From: CAYSUS01 sp964434165
GTDB taxonomy: Bacteria; Planctomycetota; Planctomycetia; Pirellulales; Thermoguttaceae
Assembly: GCA_964434165.1 (NCBI GenBank)
Contig: CAYSUS010000016.1
Coordinates: 25,529 to 89,528, forward strand
Reading direction: 5' to 3'
Length of the DNA stretch: 64,000 nt
Every line of letters begins with the position of its first letter. Position 1 is the stretch's first letter. A program made the position numbers and the translations under genes. Below are positions 1 through 7,578 of the stretch, piece by piece. The notes beneath the pieces were generated by a model. It saw nothing but the letters and a program-made list of their open reading frames with translations. It was not told the origin of the DNA and made no database searches.

Positions 1-1883
1 TTGTTGCCCCATACGTCGATGTAGTAGAGGGCGTAGTTGCGCCCCGCAGCGCTCTCGGGCTTCTTGTAGGAGTAGGCTGCCAGGAAGCTCTTGTCCGAGA
101 GCGGGTAGGGGAACTGATAGTGCCCGCCCGCGTCCTCGACGCCGCCCTCTTCCACGGTCTTCGTGCGCCCGTAGCCGCCTTCGGTCTTCGAGACCCCTGG
201 CGTCACGTTGCGCATCCCCTCGGGGTCGTTGATCCCCCGCGTGTAATCGACCGTGAACACCGCGCCGATCTCACCGTTGTGATGCCCGCAGGCCACGGCC
301 ACGAGTTGGCTCCTGCCCGGGATCTGCCGCGCCTCGCGCAGCGACATGGGGCCGCCCTCGATGTGCTGCTTGTAGATGGCGTCGGTCATCGAGCCGTCGG
401 GCCGGCAGGTCCACAGCGTGTGCGTCTGCCACAGGTGGCGCTCCTGGTACTCCCAGTGCAGGAAGAGCACCTGACCGTTCTCCATCATGTGCGGATAGCG
501 GTCGAAGTCCTTGTTGTTGCTCAAGGCGCGGATGCCCGTGCCGTCGGGCGAGCAGCGGTAGAGGTTGAGGATCATCTTGTCCTGGTGGAAGCTGCCCGCG
601 CACTGGCTGCCGTAGTTGGACCGGTCGGAGACGAAGACGAGGTCGCCGCCGGGCAGGTAGCAGGGCTCCAGGTCCGAGTTGTAGGGAGCATCGGTCAACT
701 GGCGCAGGGCCGATCCATCGATGTCCATCTCGTAGAGGTGGGCCGCGTGCGAGCGACCCATCTCCGTGTTCTCGTGGACCGCGTCCTTGGTGCGGTCGTA
801 GCCGGGCTGCTTGACGTACGCGAACACCAACCGATCCGCATCCCACCAGAGGTCGAGCCCGCGAAAGTGCCCCGGGCCGAGGCGCCCTTGGATCAGCGGC
901 CTGGCCGGATCGGAGGGGGACAGACCCGTCTTCACATACAGGTCGCCGCCTGCGCCGTAAACGTCGCGCACGCCGCCGTTGGTGATGTTGCCGCTGTCCG
1001 GACCGGTGCGCGTGGCAAAGAGAATCCGGCCGAAGTCCAGGTCCGGGTTGCGCATCACGACCTGGCGCGCCGCGCGGCGCATGGCAAGCCACAGGCGCCG
1101 CTGCCCCGTGAGATCGCCGGGATGGTCCTTGGCGCATTGCTCCAGCCTCGCGCGGGCCTCGGAGAGCGCGCGGAGGGACTTGGCGATGGCATCGCGCCGG
1201 GCAGGATCGGCCTTCGGGTGCATCCAGGCGGTGAGGCCCTCGACGCGAGTCGTGGTGTCTTGGCTCGATTGGAGCAGTCCCCTGGTGGCGCGGTGGTGCC
1301 CCTGCACGACGGCCTGGCACACGTAGTCGCACTGCAATTGCGATTCCTCATCGACCGCCAGCCACCGCGCGTACCACGCGCAGTCTTCGGGGTCGGGCCA
1401 GGGCTCGCTGCGTCGGCCCTCGCACTCCATGCCCAACCGGATGGCGATCGCCCACTCGGCCAGCCCCCGGATGAACGGGTCGCCGTGTTCGAGCAGCGGG
1501 CCGGCCAACGCGCCGATCCGCTCGGTGGACATGGTCTTCGGCTTGGGGGCGCCGCGCGGCCGGTACTTCTGCACGGCCGGCTCGCCCCGGGCAGCCCACA
1601 CAAGAAGCTCCGCTCGCAGCGTGGCGGCCTCAATCGACTCGTCTTCCGCCAGCGCCGCGAGGACTTGCTCGCACTCCTGGGGACTGGTCGCCAGATGCCC
1701 ACCCAAAGCAGCGATCTTGCCATCGGTCTCGGCGTCGTCGAGCGCGGTGAGAATCTGGCGTGCTGTTTCCAGGGGCGGTCGGTCAAGCCTGGTGTCCGCC
1801 GTCTTCTTCCCGTGCGCCGCAGCGCACAGCGCCAGCGTCGCCGCAAGACTCAGCAGCACCGCGGTAGCAGGTGTCTGCCTCAT
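1..1883 (-). CDS. Secreted HzsA-like (hydrazine synthase alpha middle domain type) beta-propeller protein, partial
   Basis: The frame is open from an ATG at 1883 to the left edge, so the C-terminus is missing. It begins with a signal peptide (MRQTPATAVLLSLAATLALC). An alpha-helical region of about 300 residues follows, then TolB/WD40-like blades with repeated motifs such as GRILFATRTG, LYEMDIDGS, LVFVSDRSNYG and LFLHWEYQ. The last motifs are characteristic of the planctomycete family related to the middle domain of the hydrazine synthase alpha subunit. No CxxCH haem motif is visible in the part present, so hydrazine chemistry should not be assumed; these proteins are widespread outside anammox bacteria. 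The start codon overlaps the stop of the upstream GntR gene (ATGA), with GAGGAGGA just before it, so the two are translationally coupled. Product class is fairly certain; function is unknown. Confidence 0.75.
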   Translation of the reverse strand, partial: MRQTPATAVLLSLAATLALCAAAHGKKTADTRLDRPPLETARQILTALDDAETDGKIAALGGHLATSPQECEQVLAALAEDESIEAATLRAELLVWAARGEPAVQKYRPRGAPKPKTMSTERIGALAGPLLEHGDPFIRGLAEWAIAIRLGMECEGRRSEPWPDPEDCAWYARWLAVDEESQLQCDYVCQAVVQGHHRATRGLLQSSQDTTTRVEGLTAWMHPKADPARRDAIAKSLRALSEARARLEQCAKDHPGDLTGQRRLWLAMRRAARQVVMRNPDLDFGRILFATRTGPDSGNITNGGVRDVYGAGGDLYVKTGLSPSDPARPLIQGRLGPGHFRGLDLWWDADRLVFAYVKQPGYDRTKDAVHENTEMGRSHAAHLYEMDIDGSALRQLTDAPYNSDLEPCYLPGGDLVFVSDRSNYGSQCAGSFHQDKMILNLYRCSPDGTGIRALSNNKDFDRYPHMMENGQVLFLHWEYQERHLWQTHTLWTCRPDGSMTDAIYKQHIEGGPMSLREARQIPGRSQLVAVACGHHNGEIGAVFTVDYTRGINDPEGMRNVTPGVSKTEGGYGRTKTVEEGGVEDAGGHYQFPYPLSDKSFLAAYSYKKPESAAGRNYALYYIDVWGN

Positions 1884-2614
1884 GATGTCTCCTCCTCGTT
1901 GCCAGCAGGCTGGCGGCTCTTGACGTACGCCTCCAGGCTTGATTTGCAGATTTCCACGTGCTTGCGGGCGCAATCCCGCGCCCGCTCCGGATCGCCCGTG
2001 GCGATTGCCTCCAGGATAGGCCGGTGGCGGTCGATCACGCTATCGGCATCGCCGTGTGCGCGCACGTAATGCAGCAGGAAGTTGCGGATGTGATCGGAGA
2101 GGGCCTCCAGCATCACGGCCAGGAACTCGTTGTCTGCCACCTCGGCCACCTCGCGATGGAAGCGGTAGTCAAGCTCCGCCAGGCCGGAATCGCTCTGCCG
2201 GGTCGCGCCAGGCTGATCCAGCACCGCGCGAAGCCGATCCACGTCCGCTTTGCTCCGACGAGCCGCGGCCAGAGCCGCCAACTCACCCTCGATCAGCGCC
2301 CGAGCATCCACCAGGTCTTGCAGCGCCTTCACGCTCCGCTCGGGAAACAGCGGCACGAGCGCCTGGTTCAAGGCCTCACCGTTGACCTGCTTCTGCACGA
2401 AGGCCCCGCGCCCATGCTCCACGCGGATGACGCCGAGCGCGCTGAGCCGGGCCAGGGCCTCCCGAAGCGAGAGCCGCCCCACGCCCAGCTCTTCCTGCAA
2501 TTCGCGCTCGCTGGGCAGTCGCGCGCCAGGGCCGAAATCCCCGCGGCGGATCCGCTCCAGAAGGTGGCAAACGATAGCCTCCGGCGCGGAGATCCGCCTG
2601 ACAACCGTCTTCAT
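1880..2614 (-). CDS. GntR family transcriptional regulator, FadR/FCD type
   Basis: A 244-residue DNA-binding regulator. The N-terminal winged helix-turn-helix shows the GntR signature (LPSERELQEELGVGRLSLREAL). The C-terminal helical FCD ligand-binding domain has the expected acidic and histidine positions (ELDYRFHREVA, then SDHIRNFL and RHRPILEAI), which usually bind a metal and a small carboxylate effector. ATG at 2614 is preferred over a TTG at 2623, because GGAG lies 9 nt before the ATG but directly abuts the TTG. It is divergent from the aminotransferase operon and shares two palindromic operators with it, so it probably autorepresses and controls the operon. The HzsA-like gene follows with an ATGA overlap. 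The effector is unknown, probably a substrate or product of the neighbouring enzymes. Confidence 0.92.
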   Translation of the reverse strand: MKTVVRRISAPEAIVCHLLERIRRGDFGPGARLPSERELQEELGVGRLSLREALARLSALGVIRVEHGRGAFVQKQVNGEALNQALVPLFPERSVKALQDLVDARALIEGELAALAAARRSKADVDRLRAVLDQPGATRQSDSGLAELDYRFHREVAEVADNEFLAVMLEALSDHIRNFLLHYVRAHGDADSVIDRHRPILEAIATGDPERARDCARKHVEICKSSLEAYVKSRQPAGNEEETS

Positions 2615-2656
2615 GCCGATCAACTCCGAAAGTGAGGGGACGACCCGAGGGCGCTA

Positions 2657-2685
2657 GATATACCACTCATCTGATGAGATGTCAA
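2657..2685 (-). promoter_or_regulatory. Sigma70-type promoter of the GntR gene
   Basis: On the minus strand TTGACA (2685-2680) is followed after exactly 17 bp by TATATC (2662-2657). The expected transcription start is near 2650, giving a leader of about 36 nt before the ATG at 2614. The spacer contains the palindrome at 2666-2678. Inferred from sequence match and position only. Confidence 0.8.
2666..2678. promoter_or_regulatory. Palindromic operator 1 (probable GntR site)
   Basis: CTCATCTGATGAG is a perfect 6-1-6 palindrome lying between the -35 and -10 boxes of the leftward promoter. It is the exact reverse complement of the core of operator 2 at 2757-2769. Binding here would block RNA polymerase, which suggests autorepression by the adjacent GntR protein. 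Confidence 0.75.
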
Positions 2686-2749
2686 CGAACTTGGCAGCAC
2701 ACGAGTCGCCCAAGAGGCGGCTCGTCCCAAGGCGCCACTTCCCCGGTCC

Positions 2750-2778
2750 TTGACAGCTCATCAGATGAGCACTATAAG
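2750..2778 (+). promoter_or_regulatory. Sigma70-type promoter of the aminotransferase operon
   Basis: TTGACA (2750-2755), a 17-bp spacer and TATAAG (2773-2778) form a near-consensus promoter. This rules out the TTG at 2750 as a start codon for the aminotransferase: that TTG is part of the -35 box. The spacer is occupied by the palindrome at 2756-2770, a mirror of the arrangement at the leftward promoter. Confidence 0.85.
2756..2770. promoter_or_regulatory. Palindromic operator 2 (probable GntR site)
   Basis: GCTCATCAGATGAGC is a perfect 7-1-7 palindrome filling most of the 17-bp spacer of the rightward promoter. Its 13-bp core is the reverse complement of operator 1, about 91 bp away centre to centre. 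Occupancy would repress the operon from 2888 to 7495. Confidence 0.8.
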
Positions 2779-2887
2779 CGGCGTATCGGCCCGCTGCAAG
2801 TCGCCAGCTCCCGATTATCCTCCCCTACGCCTGGCCGCCGTGAAACCATCCCCCATAACCAAGCAACCCACCCCGCCCGAGATCCGG

Positions 2888-4060
2888 ATGGCCTCGCGGG
2901 TCGCCTCGCTTCGGCCGGAAGGCGCCTACCGCGTGCTGGCCCGAGCCCAGGAGCTGGAGCGCCAGGGGCGCGACATCATCCACCTGGAGATCGGCGAGCC
3001 GGACTTCCCCACCAATCCGGACGTCTGTCGGGCGGGGATGGACGCGATCGCCGCCGGCCATACCCGGTATACCCCCACGCCCGGCATCCGCGAGCTGCGC
3101 GAGGCCATCGCCGAGGACGCGTCGAAGCGGCGCGGGATCGAGGTCCGGCCGGAGAACGTCGTCGTCGCCCCGGGAGCCAAGCCGCACCTGGTGTTTCCTA
3201 CCCTGGCTCTCGTGGAGCCCGGCGACGAAGTGCTCTATCCCGACCCCGGCTTCCCCACCTACGAAGCCACGATCGCCCTGGCCGGCGGCGTGCCCGTTCC
3301 CGTCCCGCTGGTTGAAGAGAGCGGCTTCTCGTTCGACCTCGAAGCGCTGCGCGCGAGGCTCTCGCCCCGCGCGCGGATGGTCATCCTCAACTCGCCCAGC
3401 AATCCGACGGGCGGTGTGATGCCGAGAGTCGATCTGGAGTGCGTGGCCGAGGCCGCATGCCGTCACGAATGCTGGGTTCTCTCCGACGAAGTCTATGCCC
3501 GCATGACCTACGACGGGCGCACCGCGCCGAGCATCGCCGCCCTAGACGGGATGGCCGGGCGGACCGTGATCGTGGACGGGTTCTCCAAGACCTACGCCAT
3601 GACCGGCTGGCGCCTGGGCTATGGCATCATGCCCGAGGCCCTCGCCGAGAAAGTAAGCACTCTGCTGGTCCACGCCGTGGGCTGCACGGCGCACTTCACG
3701 CAGGTCGCCGGGCTGGAAGCACTGCGCGGTCCGCAGCAGCCCGTCGATCGCATGATGGCCGAGTACCAGCGGCGCCGCGACTGCCTGGTGGCCGGGCTCA
3801 ACTCGATCCCCGGCGTGCGATGTCTCATGCCCCAGGGGGCGTTCTACGCCTTCCCCAACGTCACGGGCCTGGGGCGTTCGAGCAGCGAGCTGGCGGACCT
3901 CCTGCTCGAGGAGGCGGGCGTGGCGGTCCTGCCGGGCACGGCGTTCGGAGCCCGGGGCGAGGGCTACCTGCGGCTCTGCTACGCCAACTGCCTGGAGAAC
4001 CTGGAGAGGGCGATCCGGCGGATACGCGACGTCCTGGCGTCGATGGCCTCAGCAGAGTAG
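2888..4060 (+). CDS. PLP-dependent aminotransferase, class I/II (AspC-like fold type I)
   Basis: A 390-residue cytoplasmic aminotransferase. From the ATG at 2888 the N-terminus reads MASRVASLRPEGAYRVLARA and leads into IIHLEIGEPDFPT, typical of the AspC/Tyr aminotransferase branch. NSPSNPTGG lies at about 168-176, SDEVYA at 199-204, and the Schiff-base lysine is K234 in GFSKTYAMTGWRLGY. The TTG at 2750 is excluded because it forms the -35 box; a GTG at 2840 is the only other serious start. It is the first gene of a GntR-controlled operon that also holds a class V aminotransferase, a DUF6282 hydrolase and an MFS transporter. The amino donor cannot be read from sequence. Two transaminases together suggest use of an amino acid or another amine as carbon or nitrogen source. 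Confidence 0.93.
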   Translation: MASRVASLRPEGAYRVLARAQELERQGRDIIHLEIGEPDFPTNPDVCRAGMDAIAAGHTRYTPTPGIRELREAIAEDASKRRGIEVRPENVVVAPGAKPHLVFPTLALVEPGDEVLYPDPGFPTYEATIALAGGVPVPVPLVEESGFSFDLEALRARLSPRARMVILNSPSNPTGGVMPRVDLECVAEAACRHECWVLSDEVYARMTYDGRTAPSIAALDGMAGRTVIVDGFSKTYAMTGWRLGYGIMPEALAEKVSTLLVHAVGCTAHFTQVAGLEALRGPQQPVDRMMAEYQRRRDCLVAGLNSIPGVRCLMPQGAFYAFPNVTGLGRSSSELADLLLEEAGVAVLPGTAFGARGEGYLRLCYANCLENLERAIRRIRDVLASMASAE

Positions 4061-4154
4061 AAACAGACCGATTGACAGAGGATACCCAGCCCAGGGGGCA
4101 GCCTATCGTCGAGTTCCTCACGCATTCGAATCGCCTTCCCAGCAAGCAGAAATC

Positions 4155-5306
4155 ATGGCCGACCTCTTCGACCGACTTAATGAAACGCTCCTCATGGGCC
4201 CGGGACCGTCCTGCGTGCCGCCGGAGGTCTACTCCGCGTTGGCCCTGCCCACGGTCGGCCACCTCGACCCGCGCTTCCTGGCCATCATGGAAGCCATTCA
4301 GGACCAGTTGAGGCAGGTGCTGAAGACCGGGAACCGCCTCACACTGCCGATCAGCGGCACAGGGTCTGCGGGGATGGAGACGTGCTTCGTCAACCTCGTC
4401 GAGCCGGGCGACCGCGTGCTCGTGGCGATCAACGGGGCGTTCGGCTTGCGCATGGCCGACGTGGCCGGCCGGCTGGGGGCCGAGGTCGAGACCATCGAGG
4501 CGCCCTGGGGCTCGCCCGTGCTCCCCGCCGCCGTGGCAGGCAAGATCGCGGAGAAGCCGTACCGCATCGTGGCCGTGGTCCATGCCGAGACCTCCACGGG
4601 CGTGTGCAATCCGGTGGCCGACATCGGCCAGGCGGTTCGCCCCACCGGTGCCCTCTACCTGGTCGACACGGTGACCAGCCTGGGCGGGATGGAGATCGCC
4701 ACCGACGCCTGGGGCGCCGACGCGATCTACAGCGGCACGCAGAAGTGCCTCTCCTGCCCCCCGGGCCTGGCACCGGTGAGCTTCTCCGAGCGTGCCGTGG
4801 AGAAGCTCAAGGCCCGCAGGAACAACGTTCCCAACTGGTATCTCGACCTCTCGATGATCGTCCGGTACTGGGAGGGCGCCACGCGGGTCTATCATCACAC
4901 CGCCCCGATCAACATGCTCTACGCCTTGCACGCCGCGCTGGGATGCGCTCTTCGGGAAGGGCTGGAGAACGTGTTCCGCCGACATCGGGCGGTCCACGAG
5001 CGGCTCGTGGCCGGGCTGGCCGGGCTGGGACTGGAAATGCTCGTCGAGCCGGAATGCCGCCTGCCCATGCTCAACTCCGTCAAGGTGCCGGCCGGCGTCG
5101 ATGAGGCGGTCGTGCGAAGGATGCTCCTGGATGAGCACGACATCGAGATCGGACCGGGCCTGGGGCCGCTGGCCGGCAAGATCTGGCGGATCGGCCTGAT
5201 GGGACACACGGCCCGGCCTGAGAACGTCGATCGCCTGCTCCGCGCCTTGCAGACGGTGCTGGCTGCGGGCCGAAGCGCGTCCACCCCGGCCCGTGCCCCG
5301 GCGTAA
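4155..5306 (+). CDS. Class V aminotransferase, alanine/serine-glyoxylate aminotransferase family
   Basis: A 383-residue PLP enzyme of the AGXT/PucG group, which moves amino groups from alanine, serine or ureidoglycine to glyoxylate or pyruvate. The family opening GPGP lies at 15-18 (MGPGPSCVP). HAETSTG at 143-149 and VDTVTSLGG near 170 contact the cofactor phosphate and ring. K197 in YSGTQKCLSCPPG is the Schiff-base lysine. Length matches the family. It starts 94 bp after the class I aminotransferase and ends 3 bp before the DUF6282 gene, so it belongs to the same operon. (S)-ureidoglycine-glyoxylate, serine-glyoxylate and alanine-glyoxylate aminotransferases cannot be told apart here. No allantoin-pathway genes are present to support the first. 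Confidence 0.9.
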   Translation: MADLFDRLNETLLMGPGPSCVPPEVYSALALPTVGHLDPRFLAIMEAIQDQLRQVLKTGNRLTLPISGTGSAGMETCFVNLVEPGDRVLVAINGAFGLRMADVAGRLGAEVETIEAPWGSPVLPAAVAGKIAEKPYRIVAVVHAETSTGVCNPVADIGQAVRPTGALYLVDTVTSLGGMEIATDAWGADAIYSGTQKCLSCPPGLAPVSFSERAVEKLKARRNNVPNWYLDLSMIVRYWEGATRVYHHTAPINMLYALHAALGCALREGLENVFRRHRAVHERLVAGLAGLGLEMLVEPECRLPMLNSVKVPAGVDEAVVRRMLLDEHDIEIGPGLGPLAGKIWRIGLMGHTARPENVDRLLRALQTVLAAGRSASTPARAPA

Positions 5307-5309
5307 CCC

Positions 5310-6212
5310 ATGCTTCCCTCCCCGCTCCTCCAAGGCGCCTGCGACCTGCACGTCCACTTCGGCCCCGACGTCGTGCCCCGGGCGATGGACGCCGTCGAGC
5401 TGGCCGAGGCCGCGCGCGGGGCGGGCATGGCGGACATCGTGCTCAAGGACCACTGCGGGTGCACAGCCGCGATCGCGTGGGCGCTCGACCGGCAGGCTCA
5501 GGGCGCCGCGCGCGTCCACGGGGCGATCGCGCTGAACCCACCTGTCGGCGGCCTCAACCCGTGCGCGGTCGAGGCCGGCCTGCGCCGCGGAGTCGACGTC
5601 GTCTTCTTCCCCACGTACGCCGCCCGGCATCAGATCGCCACGATGGGGCCGGACAGCTTCCCCGCGGCCTATTCCCGCCCGAAGTCGGACTTCAGCGGGC
5701 TGACGATCTTCGACCCGCGGGGGCGGATCCTGCCGCAGGTCGTGGCGATCGTCGACCTCGTGGCCGCCCACGACGCGGTCCTGGCCACCGGGCACCTCAG
5801 TCCCGAGGAGTCGCTCGCCCTCGTCGAATTAGGCGCCGGGCGCGGCGTCAGACGGACGATCGTCACACACGCCTCGGAGCCCGTGCCCGACATGTCGGTC
5901 GCGGACCAGCGCGAGGCGGTCGCGCGCGGGGCCCTCGTGGAACACTCCTTCATGGCCGTCACCGAGTGTTGCCCGCGCCCGCTCCCCTGGGGAGCATTCT
6001 GCGACCAGCTCCGCGCGGTGGGGCCGGCCGGCGTGGTCCTGTCGTCGGACTTCGGGCAGCCGGGCAACGGCCCGCCGGTCGAGGCGTTCGGCCGTTGGCT
6101 CGAGCGGCTCCGCGAGGCCGGATTCGCCGAGGACGATCTGCGCACGATGGTATGCGAAAACCCCCGGAAGCTGCTCGGAGACCGCCGGAACCGCCCCACC
6201 CACCGGCAGTAG
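5310..6212 (+). CDS. DUF6282 family, amidohydrolase-like metal-dependent protein
   Basis: A 300-residue protein resembling the DUF6282 family. It shows an ordered set of potential metal ligands like that of the amidohydrolase superfamily barrel: H14 and H16 in DLHVHFGPD, K46 and H48 in VLKDHCG, H162 in ATGHLSPEE, H187 in IVTHASEP and D247 in SSDFGQPGNGP. An HxH on strand 1, a lysine, two histidines and a late aspartate is the usual binuclear pattern, so hydrolysis or decarboxylation of a small metabolite is a reasonable inference; no substrate is known. It begins 4 nt after the class V aminotransferase stop and sits 35 bp before an MFS transporter, within the GntR-controlled operon. No signal peptide is visible, so it is probably cytoplasmic. 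Confidence 0.75.
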   Translation: MLPSPLLQGACDLHVHFGPDVVPRAMDAVELAEAARGAGMADIVLKDHCGCTAAIAWALDRQAQGAARVHGAIALNPPVGGLNPCAVEAGLRRGVDVVFFPTYAARHQIATMGPDSFPAAYSRPKSDFSGLTIFDPRGRILPQVVAIVDLVAAHDAVLATGHLSPEESLALVELGAGRGVRRTIVTHASEPVPDMSVADQREAVARGALVEHSFMAVTECCPRPLPWGAFCDQLRAVGPAGVVLSSDFGQPGNGPPVEAFGRWLERLREAGFAEDDLRTMVCENPRKLLGDRRNRPTHRQ

Positions 6213-6247
6213 CCCCCACCGCGGCCCCTTCCCGATCGGAGCCCCGC

Positions 6248-7495
6248 ATGGCCGACCAGGCCCGCCTGACCCGAGATCAGTGGCTGGTGCTCATCGCCGC
6301 CTTCCTCGGCTGGATGTTCGACGGCGTGGAGATGGGGCTCTTTCCCATCGTCGCCCGGCCGGCGCTTCAGGACCTGCTGCGACTGGCCGACGACCGCGTG
6401 ATCGGGCCGTGGAACGGCTACCTCGCGGCCACGTTCCTGTTGGGCGCAGCGGCGGGCGGTCTGGTCTTCGGCTGGATGGGGGACCGGATCGGACGCGTCC
6501 GCTCGATGGCGATCAGCATCCTGGCCTACTCGGCGTTCACGGGGGCCTGCTTCTTCGCCACGGCCCCGTGGCAGCTCGGGGCGCTCCGGTTCCTCGGCGC
6601 GGTGGGCATGGGAGGACAGTGGTCGCTGGGCGTCTCGCTGGTCATGGAATGCTGGCCCGAGCGCCACCGGCCGATCCTGGCCGGCGTGATCGGCGCGGCC
6701 AACAACGTCGGCCTGCTGCTGATCGCCGCGGTCGGCTGGGCCATGCCCATCACCACGGAGAACTGGCGCTGGATGATGCTCGCCGGGCTGGCGCCGGGCC
6801 TGTTGGCCGTGTTCGTGATCCTCTTCGTGCCCGAGTCGCAGCGATGGAAGCGCTCGCTGACCGACGCGGCCGCGAGGATCAACCCCTTGCGCGCGATCTT
6901 CACGCCGCCGCTCCTTAGGTCCACGCTGCTGGCCATCCTGTTCAGCTCGGTCACGATGATCGGGACCTGGGCCGCGGCCACGAGCTTCGGGCCGCTGTGG
7001 ACCGACCGGCTCACCGAGGGGAAGATGCCGCACGCCAAGGCCGTGTTCCAGTTCGCGTTTTCCGGCGGGGCGATCCTCGGGTGCCTGCTGGGGCCGCTCT
7101 TGGGCAGCCGCATGGGACGCCGCCCGGCCTACTTCCTCCTCAACCTCGCTGCGCTGGCCGCCTGCCAGATCCTGTTCCTCAGCTTTCACGCCTACAGCCT
7201 GCTGTTCGTGGCTATGGTCTTCGTCACCGGCGTGGCCGTGGTGTCGTTCTACGGCTTCCTGCCCCTGTATCTCCCGGAGCTCTATCCCACCCGGGTCCGC
7301 GCCGTAGGGACCGGGTTGACCTACAACTCCGGCCGCATCCTTGCCGCGGCGGGCGCTCTGACGACCGGGCAGATGGTCAGCCTCTTCGGCGGCAATTACG
7401 GCCTGGCCTGCGCCGCGATCACGCTGGTCTATCTGGTCGGAATGGCCGCCGTGTGGCTGGCGCCCGAGACCAAGGGCAAGCCCCTGCCGGACTGA
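6248..7495 (+). CDS. MFS transporter, metabolite:H+ symporter type
   Basis: A 415-residue integral membrane protein with about 12 hydrophobic segments, of the sialic acid/aromatic acid symporter branch of the major facilitator superfamily. The N-terminal motif AAFLGWMFDGVEMGLFPIV contains the acidic residues on TM1 typical of proton-coupled uptake. GWMGDRIGRVRSM is the loop 2-3 signature, and LPLYLPELYPTRVRAVGTGLTYN marks the second half. The ATG at 6248 was chosen because it directly precedes the conserved N-terminus; the frame stays open much further upstream inside the previous gene. It is the last of four genes under the divergent GntR promoter and probably imports the compound processed by the two aminotransferases and the DUF6282 protein. 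Confidence 0.88.
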   Translation: MADQARLTRDQWLVLIAAFLGWMFDGVEMGLFPIVARPALQDLLRLADDRVIGPWNGYLAATFLLGAAAGGLVFGWMGDRIGRVRSMAISILAYSAFTGACFFATAPWQLGALRFLGAVGMGGQWSLGVSLVMECWPERHRPILAGVIGAANNVGLLLIAAVGWAMPITTENWRWMMLAGLAPGLLAVFVILFVPESQRWKRSLTDAAARINPLRAIFTPPLLRSTLLAILFSSVTMIGTWAAATSFGPLWTDRLTEGKMPHAKAVFQFAFSGGAILGCLLGPLLGSRMGRRPAYFLLNLAALAACQILFLSFHAYSLLFVAMVFVTGVAVVSFYGFLPLYLPELYPTRVRAVGTGLTYNSGRILAAAGALTTGQMVSLFGGNYGLACAAITLVYLVGMAAVWLAPETKGKPLPD

Positions 7496-7578
7496 CGCCC
7501 GCGCGGCGATTCTCGTTGACGGGCGGACGGCGCCGGGTTACCAATACACGGGCAACCCTGGCCCCGGGAGGACCCGCC

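Noticed and set aside
120..2069. Long plus-strand frame of 649 codons
   Set aside because: It is antisense to the HzsA-like gene and the GntR gene, both of which have clear family motifs on the minus strand.
2750..2887. TTG at 2750 as start of the aminotransferase
   Set aside because: The TTG is part of a perfect TTGACA -35 box with a TATAAG -10 box 17 bp later; the family N-terminus begins at 2888.
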